Source: Oligoflexia bacterium (GTDB lineage Bacteria; Bdellovibrionota_B; Oligoflexia; Oligoflexales; JAGOVF01). From it: a stretch of DNA of 44,844 nucleotides. Below, piece by piece: positions 1 through 8,793 of the stretch (its first letter is position 1; the number at the start of each line of letters is the position of its first letter). The DNA lies in contig JAUILP010000025.1 of the NCBI GenBank assembly GCA_030432875.1, positions 1 through 44,844 on the forward strand. Direction: 5' to 3'. The notes under the pieces were generated by a model that made no database searches, was not told the origin of the DNA, and saw only the letters and a list, made by a program, of their open reading frames with translations. Position numbers and translations under genes: made by a program.

Positions 1-13
1 CAACACCAAGGAC

Positions 14-124
14 TACGCTTCATCGATGGACGCCCATACCCCACGAAAAGGTCGACGATGACGAAAACGTGACCGTCAGCGTGATCGTAGACCACTAACT
101 TTATTAGTCTATTTGTGCAACAAC
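14..124. repeat. Diverged repeat, copy 1 (partner at 42502-42611)
   Basis: This stretch aligns over its whole length, without large gaps, to 42502-42611 in the same orientation. The last 44 nt (81-124) match at about 40 positions, including the shared block ACTTTATTAGTCTATTT; the rest is much more diverged. In both copies similarity ends at the CAACAAC motif. The right-hand copy lies over the start of a frame-broken minus-strand gene, so this may be the matching end of a related lost gene. No intact ORF covers it here. Confidence 0.6.
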
Positions 125-230
125 GTCGGTGATTTCCAGGAAATCACCTTTGCCTCTATTTATTTATTTAGAGCCACATTTTGTGTTAAAATGCGTTTCA
201 TCAGTTAACCCCATACACCAGGAGAATTTT

Positions 231-521
231 ATGAGCAAGAATCACTTTAAACTATCTTTTTGTTTAATTACCATTTTCACCTTAATCTCTTGCGGTATAT
301 CTAATGAAAAACCAAGAGATCAAGAGCAGTCAAGTGTGCAGATAGCAGGCCAGTGCCCAATTGGTACAAAGCGAGCGTATACAGTAGATTTCAATGGGCG
401 GTGGGTTCCAAAATTTAGATGTACGGATTATGGACCTAGAATTGTTTGTAATGATTATAATATTAAAAGGACTTGTCATTGGGAGAAACGCTGTGTTAAA
501 TGGAAGCCTGTTTGCCTGTAG
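231..521 (+). CDS. Small Cys-rich lipoprotein, unknown function
   Basis: A 96-residue protein. I start it at the ATG at 231 because it is preceded by AGGAG at 6 nt spacing and yields a proper signal peptide; the open frame extends further 5' but without a comparable ribosome site. Residues 1-19 form a hydrophobic signal ending in the lipobox LISC, so the mature protein is predicted to be lipidated and envelope-anchored. The rest is short, basic and aromatic with six further cysteines (in QCP, RCT, VCN, TCH, RCV, VCL), which suggests disulfide bonds. I do not recognise a family. It stands alone, is followed by a likely terminator, and resembles in style the small secreted Cys-rich proteins at 38.4-41.1 kb. 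Confidence 0.75.
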   Translation: MSKNHFKLSFCLITIFTLISCGISNEKPRDQEQSSVQIAGQCPIGTKRAYTVDFNGRWVPKFRCTDYGPRIVCNDYNIKRTCHWEKRCVKWKPVCL

Positions 522-562
522 AATTAGATATATTTGTCTAAAGTCGTGTATCGAGAATTTAT

Positions 563-616
563 AAGGCGGCATTCCTTTTTATTACCATTAATAACCCTAC
601 TCCGCCTTTATTTTTT
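563..616 (+). terminator. Rho-independent terminator after small lipoprotein gene
   Basis: AAGGCGG (563-569) pairs with CCGCCTT (602-608), followed directly by a T-rich run to 616. The loop is long (about 32 nt), which weakens the call. It lies between the convergent lipoprotein and metallopeptidase genes. Confidence 0.5.
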
Positions 617-627
617 ATCTTTTGTGA

Positions 628-2358
628 TCAACAGGAGCTCAGTGCCTTGGCGAGTCCATGCAAGGTGAATACTTTATTAATCAGACACATATTGGGCGTA
701 CCGTTAGCTAAATTACCATCGTCATCATCAATTGCTAGCAGCACATTATAGACATCAGTATATTTTTTAGCGCTGCTAATCATTAAAAAAGCAAATTTGG
801 TAAGTAATTCATGGCCTATATTCTCACCATAAACATTCACCAGTTCTTTATACAAATCCCAAAAAGTACTGGCAATGATAAGTCCTTCTTTATGAGGGTC
901 ATAGGAGCGGTGAGTGGGATAAATTTTATTAGTTTCGAGTTCTCTAGAGGCATTCATATTGTATGTATAAAAACCAATGCCAAGATCCGCTGAGCGATTC
1001 ATGACCATAGCCATGATATCGCCAAACCCTTCAGAAAAAGCCGCATCACTGATGCCCCCAGTATTATGATCTAAACCATGTCCCCATTCATGATAAATCA
1101 CATCACTCAAAAGCGCGGTATTTGCGCAGGAATTTAGCCCCGTAAAAAAATTGAGGGAACTGCCATCCCAGTAGGCATTGCACGATCCGTAGGCACTCAC
1201 CTTGATATTGACATTAACGGGGACGCTGCTTTTTAACCAGCTCAAATTAGGCAGGTAACTTTGCGCAAGAGCATGAATCTCTGTGGCATGGTAATAAGCC
1301 ATAATTTGTGCCATTTGTCGGTCGTTTGATTTAACTAAAGAAATATCATTATATTTTATGGACCATGATTTATCACTATTTTCGCTAATAGCAAATGTAA
1401 CTGGGCTGCCACTTTTATCTGCTATTTGCACACGGCGACCATTTAAACTAATCTTGCTGCTTGGTTGTGAGACGATCGAAAAATTACCTAACTGGTCTGA
1501 GTAGCTGCCTTTTTCAACCATCAGCTCTTTAAGAGGCATAAATTCTGGGGTATCCAAATAACTTTTTTTATAAAGTTTAGCACTCACCTTTCCCCTAAAA
1601 AGAGTGTGATATTCTGGTACGGCTTGATAGATACTAAAATCTTCCGTATTAACCTGTATTTTATAGGTAACTGCATTTATCAAAGCCTGAAATTCTAAGA
1701 TAGGAAGCAGATATTCACCGTTAGCGCTCGCCGCTAGGGGAACGCGATAGAGTCGCCGCTGAAAAGTAATATCATCCCCTCCTAGAATGTCCCTAATAAG
1801 CTCTTTACCGGCTGATATACTAATGAGATCAGATGGTTGCGCCGCAATCATCTGGCTAAAACTCGCGTCAAGAATTTGAATAATTTTACCCTGTTTAAAC
1901 TGAAAGGAAACGTAGGCATCCTCAACCAAAACACCACTGCGGTAAAGCAGCAGATTTAAAGACTGAAAATCACTATTGAGGACTAGGCTATTTTCATCAA
2001 AGGCATAGACAATATCCTTGGTATTAAAGTGCATTCTATTTTTTTCTAGGTAAGAAAAAGCCATATCGACCAGCTGATTTGCGTTTGGCCTACCTGAAAC
2101 GTTAATATTTTTAAGATGAGAAAAAAGCACTGATGAAATAGTGCTAAATTTTTTAAAAAATGGTGCAGCCGCATTTAACTTGCCGAAGTGTAAATAATTT
2201 TTTGTTAATAATTTGTGCTCGCGCACAACTTTTTGCCCCAAATGACCATCTAAATAAACCGCCTTTTTTTGCTGAGAAGGCACCGCGCTAACAAACGAAA
2301 ATGCTCGCGAAGAAGTCGCCAGCATCATCACCACAATAAGGGACATAAGGTGTGCCAT
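628..2358 (-). CDS. Secreted HEXXH zinc metallopeptidase (thermolysin/fungalysin-like)
   Basis: A 576-residue predicted secreted protease. The start is fixed by GAGGAG just upstream of the ATG. Residues 1-20 look like a signal peptide. Residues about 110-250 resemble an FTP-type inhibitory propeptide. The zinc site is HEWGH at 423-427, with the downstream EGFGD at 443-447 supplying the likely third ligand Glu, as in M4/M36 gluzincins. The C-terminal part contains NGTPNMC and a final Cys, a tail familiar from deltaproteobacterial-type secreted metallopeptidases. It should be exported as a zymogen and degrade extracellular or prey/host protein; substrate unknown. It is monocistronic, divergent from the amidotransferase gene. 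The peptidase class is confident, the exact MEROPS family less so. Confidence 0.85.
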   Translation of the reverse strand: MAHLMSLIVVMMLATSSRAFSFVSAVPSQQKKAVYLDGHLGQKVVREHKLLTKNYLHFGKLNAAAPFFKKFSTISSVLFSHLKNINVSGRPNANQLVDMAFSYLEKNRMHFNTKDIVYAFDENSLVLNSDFQSLNLLLYRSGVLVEDAYVSFQFKQGKIIQILDASFSQMIAAQPSDLISISAGKELIRDILGGDDITFQRRLYRVPLAASANGEYLLPILEFQALINAVTYKIQVNTEDFSIYQAVPEYHTLFRGKVSAKLYKKSYLDTPEFMPLKELMVEKGSYSDQLGNFSIVSQPSSKISLNGRRVQIADKSGSPVTFAISENSDKSWSIKYNDISLVKSNDRQMAQIMAYYHATEIHALAQSYLPNLSWLKSSVPVNVNIKVSAYGSCNAYWDGSSLNFFTGLNSCANTALLSDVIYHEWGHGLDHNTGGISDAAFSEGFGDIMAMVMNRSADLGIGFYTYNMNASRELETNKIYPTHRSYDPHKEGLIIASTFWDLYKELVNVYGENIGHELLTKFAFLMISSAKKYTDVYNVLLAIDDDDGNLANGTPNMCLINKVFTLHGLAKALSSC

Positions 2359-2560
2359 TCAAGCCTCCTCGTTTCGTTTGTTAAGCGGAATTTTACAAGA
2401 TTTTAAAAAAGGATATATTCTTTAAATCGTAGCATATATTATCATCATAGAAAACATTATTTCCGGTGGACTGCCGAATTGATAAACCACAGAATATTTT
2501 TTAAAAGTTAACCAATATATTTTTACTTCTTTTCTAAAACTTGAATTGAGGAAAGTTAAA

Positions 2561-3136
2561 ATGACAGTGTCACTCATAGACTGTGGTAGTAGCAAAGTTC
2601 CTGATTTAATAAAGATACTCAAAGAACTAGACGTAAAAATCAAACAGGTGTCGCTTGAACAGGCAAATCAAAAACTGTCGTTATTAAAGAAAAGCGATGC
2701 GCTAATCATATCTGGGGGGCCGTCCCTATTTACTGATCCAAATCTTTATAAGTCGCTAATGGAAAAATTTAAATTTTTAGTTAATGACGATTTACCGCCG
2801 ATTTTAGGTATATGCCTGGGCCACCAAGCTCTTGGCCTGATCGACAATGCTAAAATTTTTCTCGGCAAGGAAATCAGGAGGCGAGAAGAAATCAGCATTA
2901 TCAAGAAGCACGAAATATTCGCTGATTTACCAGAAAAATTCTTCATGATGGAAGACCACTGCGAAGGAATATCCTGTCCTGATAGTTATGAAATAATCGC
3001 ACGTTCAGCGCACTATGAAGTTGAAGCCATGATATGCCACGATAAAAAGCGCCTTGGACTCCAGTTTCATCCTGAAGCGTCTGGCCCTGACGGAAAAATA
3101 CTTATTAAGCGCTTTTTGCGATTTTTCCGTGTTTGA
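2561..3136 (+). CDS. Stand-alone class I glutamine amidotransferase
   Basis: A 191-residue protein consisting only of a GATase1 domain. The ATG at 2561 follows GAGGAAAG; an in-frame TTG 15 nt upstream is less likely. The nucleophile elbow is GICLGH with Cys85, and His170/Glu172 in FHPEA complete the triad, so it should release ammonia from glutamine. It resembles the amidotransferase halves of GMP synthase (GuaA) and of PabA/TrpG, but no synthase domain or partner gene adjoins it, so the ammonia acceptor is unknown. Its 3' end overlaps the convergent permease gene by 32 nt. Confidence 0.8.
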   Translation: MTVSLIDCGSSKVPDLIKILKELDVKIKQVSLEQANQKLSLLKKSDALIISGGPSLFTDPNLYKSLMEKFKFLVNDDLPPILGICLGHQALGLIDNAKIFLGKEIRRREEISIIKKHEIFADLPEKFFMMEDHCEGISCPDSYEIIARSAHYEVEAMICHDKKRLGLQFHPEASGPDGKILIKRFLRFFRV

Positions 3137-4007
3137 TCTTTTTACGTAAAATATTAATCTGTTCCATTGAAACCAAGATAAGAGCACACCAGATCAAGCA
3201 AAAACCTATAAATGTACCCGTATTTATCGGTTCAGCGTAAAGGTAAATCGCAATAATAAATTGTAAGGTTGGTGAAAGATACTGCATGAGCCCAAGAAGC
3301 CCTAAATTAACCCGGCGGGTAGCCTCGCCAAAAAGCCATAGCGCTATTGCTGTAAGAGCGCCGCCAACTATAAGGAGCAGCCATAGAGATAAATTTAATT
3401 TATGGGTAACCGAGTGAACAAATTGATCCTTATAGATAAAAAATAAAGCCAAAGGCAACGTTAACAGAGTTTCAAATGTTATGCCTGCCAAGCCATTGAC
3501 TTTTGCCTTACGCCGCACTAAGGCATAAAGAGCAAAAGTCAGCGCTAATATAAATGAATAAATAGGAATAATGCCATAACTAAATAGAAAAAAGCCCCCC
3601 CCAAAACTGCCAAATAATAAGGCATAGAGCTGAAGTTTGCTGATTTTTTCTTTGAGGAAAAAAAAGCCTAGTAGGACATTAAGAAGTGGATTTAAATAGT
3701 AACCCAAACTCCCTTGCCTTATATGCCCAGAATTTACCGCAACCAAAAATGTATACCAATTGCAGCCTATGAGAAAGGTACTTAGTACTAGAGATTTATA
3801 ATTTTTAGACCACTCGGTATATAAATACCGAAAGGGATGTTTTTTACTTAGGATATTTATGACCAAAAGAAAACAAAATGAAAAAGCTATACGGTAAGAA
3901 AAAATATAAAGCGTCGGGATAACGCCAAGGGACTTCCAAACAATGGGAAAAAATCCCCAAATAAGGAAAGCAAGAACAGCATAAAGTAACCCCAATTTTT
4001 GAAACAT
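3105..4007 (-). CDS. rarD: RarD-like EamA-family permease
   Basis: A 300-residue integral membrane protein with about ten hydrophobic segments and the two-fold EamA (drug/metabolite transporter) arrangement. Length and N-terminal sequence (WGFFPIVWKSL) match the RarD family (about 296 residues in E. coli), whose substrate is not established. The start is preceded only by a weak GGGG. It lies 45 nt downstream of the ABC ATPase gene on the same strand, so it may be the last gene of that operon. Its 3' end overlaps the convergent amidotransferase gene. Confidence 0.8.
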   Translation of the reverse strand: MFQKLGLLYAVLAFLIWGFFPIVWKSLGVIPTLYIFSYRIAFSFCFLLVINILSKKHPFRYLYTEWSKNYKSLVLSTFLIGCNWYTFLVAVNSGHIRQGSLGYYLNPLLNVLLGFFFLKEKISKLQLYALLFGSFGGGFFLFSYGIIPIYSFILALTFALYALVRRKAKVNGLAGITFETLLTLPLALFFIYKDQFVHSVTHKLNLSLWLLLIVGGALTAIALWLFGEATRRVNLGLLGLMQYLSPTLQFIIAIYLYAEPINTGTFIGFCLIWCALILVSMEQINILRKKIKHGKIAKSA

Positions 4008-4052
4008 AAATTTTTGCCCCGGAGTTACGGAAGAGTCCTGACTATCAAGCCT

Positions 4053-4826
4053 TCAAATATTGAGGATTAAAAGATTTTGACCTCTGTGATCAACTACTAT
4101 TTCAGCAACAATGCCAAAAAGCTCCTTGATGACTTCAGGAGATAAATAATTTTTCGCAGTGCCGTAGCCATGAACTTCGCCATTTTTAATACCGATGACA
4201 TAATCAGAATGTCTATACGCTGCTCTAAGATCATGACTCACACATAGAATCGTTTTACCGCCTGCCACTAATTTTTTAAGATGTTCTATCAATTCCTGAG
4301 TATTGAAGGGATCAAGATAGCTATATGGCTCATCTAGGAGAAAAGCATCTGCATCGCCTATCATGACACGACCTAGAAATATTTTTTTACGTTCCCCTGA
4401 ACTTAGGCTATAAATGGGTTTATGTAGAGCTTCGTAGGGAATATTAAGTTCCCGAGCAACGCGCTCGATACGCTGTTTTTTTTCCTCAGACCCCAAATAT
4501 ACACCTTGAGGAAATCCTAGCTCAAGAAATTCGGCAATACTGAAATTAAAAGCACAATGATCATGCGCTGGGAGAAAAGACATTATTTTAGCGCGATCAT
4601 GCGCAGAAATTTTTTCAATTTCCCCTAAACCCGGAAAAAATATTAAGCCTAATTTAGGTATCTGCCCCAGTATCGCTCGCAGAAGGGTTGTTTTACCTGC
4701 GCCATTTTCCCCAAGAATGGTGATAAATTTGTTTTTTGGAATATCAAGATTCGGGATATTTAAGACAAAATTTTTGTGCACACTTGCAGATAAATGCTCT
4801 ATGGTGCAAAACAAAGGCTCTACCAT
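4053..4826 (-). CDS. ABC transporter ATP-binding protein, iron/cobalamin type
   Basis: A 257-residue ATPase. Walker A GENGAGKTT (39-47), signature LSSGE (138-142) and Walker B FLLDEP (about 159-164) are intact, and SHD supplies the switch histidine. The Q-loop region reads LPAHDH, without an obvious glutamine at the usual place. It resembles FecE/BtuD/FhuC-type subunits. Its start overlaps the permease stop by 7 nt, so translation is probably coupled; GGAGG sits very close to the ATG. With the permease and binding protein it makes a complete importer for a chelated metal or corrinoid; the ligand cannot be read from sequence. Confidence 0.88.
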   Translation of the reverse strand: MVEPLFCTIEHLSASVHKNFVLNIPNLDIPKNKFITILGENGAGKTTLLRAILGQIPKLGLIFFPGLGEIEKISAHDRAKIMSFLPAHDHCAFNFSIAEFLELGFPQGVYLGSEEKKQRIERVARELNIPYEALHKPIYSLSSGERKKIFLGRVMIGDADAFLLDEPYSYLDPFNTQELIEHLKKLVAGGKTILCVSHDLRAAYRHSDYVIGIKNGEVHGYGTAKNYLSPEVIKELFGIVAEIVVDHRGQNLLILNI

Positions 4827-5854
4827 GTCCTCCGGTTCCTTAAAACCAAGTAAATAAAAAATGGGGCGCCGATAAAGGAAAAAATCACACCTAATTCAAT
4901 TTGCTGGGGAGGATTCACTGTGCGCCCCACCAAATCAGCACAGAGAAGGAGAATGCTGCCTAACATGCCACTTGCAAAAATAAGGTTGCGATGTTTCGGC
5001 CCGATAAAAGAGCGTGCGATGTGAGGTACAATAAGCCCAATAAAGGGCACCACCCCGGCTAGACTGAGACCTGTCGCTTCAAGAAGGCAAATCAAAGCAA
5101 TAAGCTTGATACGCAACCCTTTTATCTCAAATCCCAAGCTTTGGGCAACATCATCCCCAAGGCTCAGTGTGTCCATCGACCTTGAAAAGGAAATCGCTGC
5201 GATCAATAGCAAAATAACAATAGGAAGATAGGCGACGACCATGGGTAGAGGCCGAATAGAAATATCACCGAGCAGCCAACTCAGGGCCTCACCCGCTTTA
5301 ATGGGACTTGGAATAAGATGTCTTAGTCCCAGGCTTGCTCCCGCACTAAAAATTGTGCTGATGGCAAAACCGACAAGAAGAAGCTCCTTCATGCTCACCC
5401 GCCCTCGCGACAAGAAAAAATAAGATAAACTAAGAAGAGAACTTAAAGCACCTAAAAAAGCAACAAATGGCAAAAAAAACCACGACCGAGAAATAAAATT
5501 AAACACGTAAGCAAGAATCACAAAAAAAGCAGCACCTGAAGAAATACCAAGTACGGAGGGACTGGCGAGATCATTTTGAAAAACACCTTGGCATAGGACT
5601 CCCGCAATACTAAAAGCAAAACCGGCTATGAGACCAGCGATGGTTCGGGGAATACGAATATCCTTAAAAATAAACTGTTCTATGCTCAAATGCTTCGTAG
5701 GAGAACCAGGCATAAAAATATCTGAGAAGAACTCGGTTTGAGATATACCTTCAAGTCCCCAGAGCGTATGCACAGCGATAACGATCACTAACAAGAGAGT
5801 ACAGACGATAAAAAAATATCCAGGACTTAACGTGCATCTTCCTTGCCTATTCAT
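4820..5854 (-). CDS. FecCD/BtuC-family ABC permease
   Basis: A 344-residue polytopic inner-membrane permease. The ATG at 5854 overlaps the binding-protein stop (ATGAATAG), making it preferable to an upstream TTG at 5866. It has about nine to ten membrane segments and the family-typical motif GLIVPHIAR near the C-terminal third, which forms the ATPase-coupling region. It would form a homodimer with two copies of the ATPase encoded next. No riboswitch was recognised upstream of the operon, so the substrate (siderophore, haem or cobalamin) stays open. Confidence 0.88.
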   Translation of the reverse strand: MNRQGRCTLSPGYFFIVCTLLLVIVIAVHTLWGLEGISQTEFFSDIFMPGSPTKHLSIEQFIFKDIRIPRTIAGLIAGFAFSIAGVLCQGVFQNDLASPSVLGISSGAAFFVILAYVFNFISRSWFFLPFVAFLGALSSLLSLSYFFLSRGRVSMKELLLVGFAISTIFSAGASLGLRHLIPSPIKAGEALSWLLGDISIRPLPMVVAYLPIVILLLIAAISFSRSMDTLSLGDDVAQSLGFEIKGLRIKLIALICLLEATGLSLAGVVPFIGLIVPHIARSFIGPKHRNLIFASGMLGSILLLCADLVGRTVNPPQQIELGVIFSFIGAPFFIYLVLRNRRTW

Positions 5855-6818
5855 AAAGGGTCTCAAGCTCTAATTGACCCAAGGGATGCGCTTTTAAGAA
5901 ATCTAATCTAAGGGGATCAAACAATTCTCTCACTATAGGATCCACTGGTTTTACTCTGCTACGCAAACCCAATATTGCGGATAGGACATAGTGAGATGCT
6001 GAAAAGATATCACGTTCCTGGTAATAAATAATTTTTTTTCGTGCAAAAAGAGGCGCTAACCACTTAGGTCTTTGCTGTATATTTTGCCAGGATTTATGGA
6101 GTAATAAAAAATCGGGTGTCGCTTTGAGTAAAAACTCAGGACTTACTTTTTGCCACCCTGTGAGACCGACCTGATCACCAAAATTTATAAGCCCCGATGC
6201 CCTAATGACTTCATCGACGACGGTGCCTCCCCCTGTTGTACTAAAATCAGGGTTGACGAGCAAAGCACTTGAGCCAGTTTTTTCTGCACTGTAGGGGGAA
6301 TATTGCTTTTTCCTAAAAGCATTAAAATCCTGGGTCAAAGACTCAGCACCGTGAGCATCCAAATTTAAAAAACGAGAAACAGCAAATATATTTGATTTGA
6401 TATCTTCTAAAGAGTCGAACCGATCCAGCATCAATGTTTTAACGCCTAAAGATTTGGCAATAGATAAAAGCTTGGTATTGTTGAAACTCGCTAAAATAAT
6501 ATGGGTCGGCTTTAAAGTGGTAAGATCTTCTGGGTCGTGCCCGACTCTTTGAATGCTTGCAGGCACAAGACCCGCAATATTACTCATACTCTCTTCATCA
6601 ACTAAGTAAGATACTCCAACCAGCTCATGAGAAATTTTGTGATAGCGGAGTAAATCCCAAAGAATCTCATCAGTCGCCAAACTTGTGGACACTATACGTC
6701 GCGTAGATGAAGGAAATTCGGGAATATGTTCAGGAGTAAAAAACGTTTCTGAGGAACGAGTAGCCAGAAGTAACAGAGGGACGAAGCTTCCGACGACCAC
6801 GACAGTCAGCAAAGACAC
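5847..6818 (-). CDS. Periplasmic substrate-binding protein, FecB/BtuF-like
   Basis: About 323 residues. A hydrophobic N-terminal segment (residues 4-20) without a clear lipobox suggests a signal peptide or anchor. The body has the two-lobed helical-backbone binding protein pattern: a first lobe with EILWDLL and VGVS, a THIILAS strand, and a C-terminal lobe with the typical 'DFLLLH' type strand. It is the first gene of the importer operon. The start is uncertain: GTG at 6818 has only a poor ribosome site, the in-frame stretch upstream is positively charged (as a signal peptide n-region would be) but has no ATG, and an AAGGA-ATG at about 6865 is in another frame, which would fit a frameshift or sequencing error. 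Confidence 0.78.
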   Translation of the reverse strand: MSLLTVVVVGSFVPLLLLATRSSETFFTPEHIPEFPSSTRRIVSTSLATDEILWDLLRYHKISHELVGVSYLVDEESMSNIAGLVPASIQRVGHDPEDLTTLKPTHIILASFNNTKLLSIAKSLGVKTLMLDRFDSLEDIKSNIFAVSRFLNLDAHGAESLTQDFNAFRKKQYSPYSAEKTGSSALLVNPDFSTTGGGTVVDEVIRASGLINFGDQVGLTGWQKVSPEFLLKATPDFLLLHKSWQNIQQRPKWLAPLFARKKIIYYQERDIFSASHYVLSAILGLRSRVKPVDPIVRELFDPLRLDFLKAHPLGQLELETLYE

Positions 6819-7116
6819 CTTAATAGAAGATCTTAGATGTTTGAAGAACGCGAACAGACGACATTCCTTAAATTAATAAAATTGATCTTTGATCTTAGAG
6901 CCAAAGCTAATCTCATTTCATGGAGAGTAGCGTATCTTTTATTGGTCTTTTCTGCAATCCTATGCTCTGAGCAAAATCCTTTGTAACAAGGCTTTAGGGG
7001 CAAAGCCCTGGATAAATCATTGACAAGATTTTTTTTTTAAGCAAAATCATAAGATTATGCGATAACTTTATTGTGCTCAATTTACCTTAAGAGCCTTAGG
7101 ATTAAGAAGGTGCCAT
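6819..7116. promoter_or_regulatory. Divergent intergenic region, importer operon / Gld-like operon
   Basis: About 300 nt between two divergent operons, so promoters for both should lie here. A TTGACA at 7020-7025 could be a -35 box for the rightward operon, but no good -10 follows at standard spacing. A small hairpin, GGCTTT (6990-6995) with AAAGCC (7002-7007), is visible. Nothing stronger was seen. Confidence 0.3.
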
Positions 7117-8046
7117 GTGATTACGGTAGAAAACTTAAAAAAAGCTTATTTTGACCATCTTGCCCTTGACAATGTGAGCTTTCACATAAAAGAAGGCCAA
7201 ATAGTCGGTTTACTCGGACTCAACGGGGCAGGCAAAAGTACCATTCTTAAAATACTGGGAACCTATTTGCTGCCATCAGCAGGACGCGCTATTTTGGGTG
7301 GGTATTCTGTCGAAGATAATCCTCATGAAGTCCGGCGCATAATCGGCTTTTTATCTGACACTCCTCCTCTTTACAATGAGATGACCGTCGAGTCCTACCT
7401 GAAATTTGCGGCACAGCTTAAAGAAGTGCCTTCTAACAAACTCATGCAAAGACTCGGGTATGTTGCGGATAAAGTTGCGCTTCATGATGTTCTTAAGGTT
7501 CCCATAGCTGAGTTATCACATGGTTTTCGTCAGCGGGTCGGTATTGCTCAGGCTCTTATCAATGAGCCCAAGGTGGTCATCCTTGATGAACCCATCAGTG
7601 GTCTTGACCCGATCCAAACCGTAGAAGTGCGCGACCTCATAAACTCTCTGCGCGGCAGCCACACCGTTCTGTTATCAAGTCACATTTTGTCCGAAATCAC
7701 AAAGACCTGCGATCATATCCTGATGATAGACCGTGGGAGACTCGTTATTCAAGGACGCCAAGAGGAGATCGAAAATCAACTCATGCGCAGTGGAAACGTA
7801 CGGGTAATCCTTAGATCTTACAATGATGCCTTGAAAGAATCACTCCTAAAAATTGGCGGCGTTTCTGATGTTGAAAAAATCAAAAGCAGTGAGAACAGCC
7901 AAGAGCTCCTGATAAAGTGTGAATCGGATGTCCGACCAGCTATCGCCAAAGCTTTAGTGGAAGCGGGTGGAGAGCTCCTCACGCTAGAAAAAGCGGAAGC
8001 GGGTTTAGAGAAACTGTTTGTTACCTTAGTCAATTCATCGAAATAA
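7117..8046 (+). CDS. gldA: ABC-2 type ATP-binding protein, GldA-like
   Basis: A 309-residue ATPase. Walker A GLNGAGKST (34-42), signature LSHGF (133-137), Walker B VVILDEP (153-159) and the switch SSH are all present. A C-terminal domain of about 90 residues follows the ATPase core, as in GldA and other ABC-2 exporter subunits. GTG start with AAGAAGG upstream. It begins a four-gene operon with a permease, a GldG-like protein and a DUF4340 protein. The homologues were named from Bacteroidetes gliding, but this gene set is widespread outside gliders, so motility is not implied. Confidence 0.85.
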   Translation: MITVENLKKAYFDHLALDNVSFHIKEGQIVGLLGLNGAGKSTILKILGTYLLPSAGRAILGGYSVEDNPHEVRRIIGFLSDTPPLYNEMTVESYLKFAAQLKEVPSNKLMQRLGYVADKVALHDVLKVPIAELSHGFRQRVGIAQALINEPKVVILDEPISGLDPIQTVEVRDLINSLRGSHTVLLSSHILSEITKTCDHILMIDRGRLVIQGRQEEIENQLMRSGNVRVILRSYNDALKESLLKIGGVSDVEKIKSSENSQELLIKCESDVRPAIAKALVEAGGELLTLEKAEAGLEKLFVTLVNSSK

Positions 8047-8058
8047 GGAAGAAGCGTA

Positions 8059-8787
8059 ATGGGTCATATTCTTCTCATAGCGCGCCGAGAAATCGCCGCT
8101 TACTATACAACTTGGATGGGTTACATCATAACGGCAGCCTACCTGGTGCTTTCTAGCGCATTATTTCATGCGATGGTGAGCAGCAATACCCCAAGATATT
8201 CTGCCGATATGCTATTTGACTTTTTTTATTACCCGGGGGGTGTGATTATTGCAGCTGGGATTTTTTTGGGAATGCGCCTCATTTCGGAAGAGCATCAACT
8301 CGGAACAGCCACTTTGCTTTTTACATCGCCGATAACCGCACGCCAGATTATTTATGGAAAATTTCTTTCGTGTTTTGTTATCATCTGTTTTTTGCTCACC
8401 CTGTCACTTTATATGCCCGCGCTGATCTACCATCACGGTAAAATATCCTTTGGTCACCTTGCCGCCGGGTACTTGTGTCTCATTTTTTTAGGAAGCATCG
8501 CCTTAAGTGTCACTCTGTTTATGTCTGCTGTCGCTCCACATCCTCTTGTTGCTGCGATTTTGGGAGCGATGGTTATTTCGATAATGCTCATGATTTGGAT
8601 GCTGGCTGATAAAGTGGATGCGCCATTTAATGGCTTGTTTAGTTATATGGCGGTACACAACGATCATTTTTCCTCATACGCGACCGGCGTTGTGAATTTA
8701 AAAAGTGTGATTTTTCATTCGAGTGTGATTTTTTTATTCTTAGAATTTGCGGTTCGGGTTTTAGATGCTCGCCGCTGGAGAGGTTAA
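8059..8787 (+). CDS. gldF: ABC-2 type permease, GldF-like
   Basis: A 242-residue membrane protein with about six hydrophobic segments, starting 12 nt after the ATPase gene behind AAGGAAG. The segment EEHQLGTATLLFTSPI is the coupling-region pattern typical of ABC-2 permeases that partner GldA-type ATPases. It should form the membrane channel of the complex. Substrate unknown. Confidence 0.85.
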   Translation: MGHILLIARREIAAYYTTWMGYIITAAYLVLSSALFHAMVSSNTPRYSADMLFDFFYYPGGVIIAAGIFLGMRLISEEHQLGTATLLFTSPITARQIIYGKFLSCFVIICFLLTLSLYMPALIYHHGKISFGHLAAGYLCLIFLGSIALSVTLFMSAVAPHPLVAAILGAMVISIMLMIWMLADKVDAPFNGLFSYMAVHNDHFSSYATGVVNLKSVIFHSSVIFLFLEFAVRVLDARRWRG

Positions 8788-8793
8788 AGCAAT

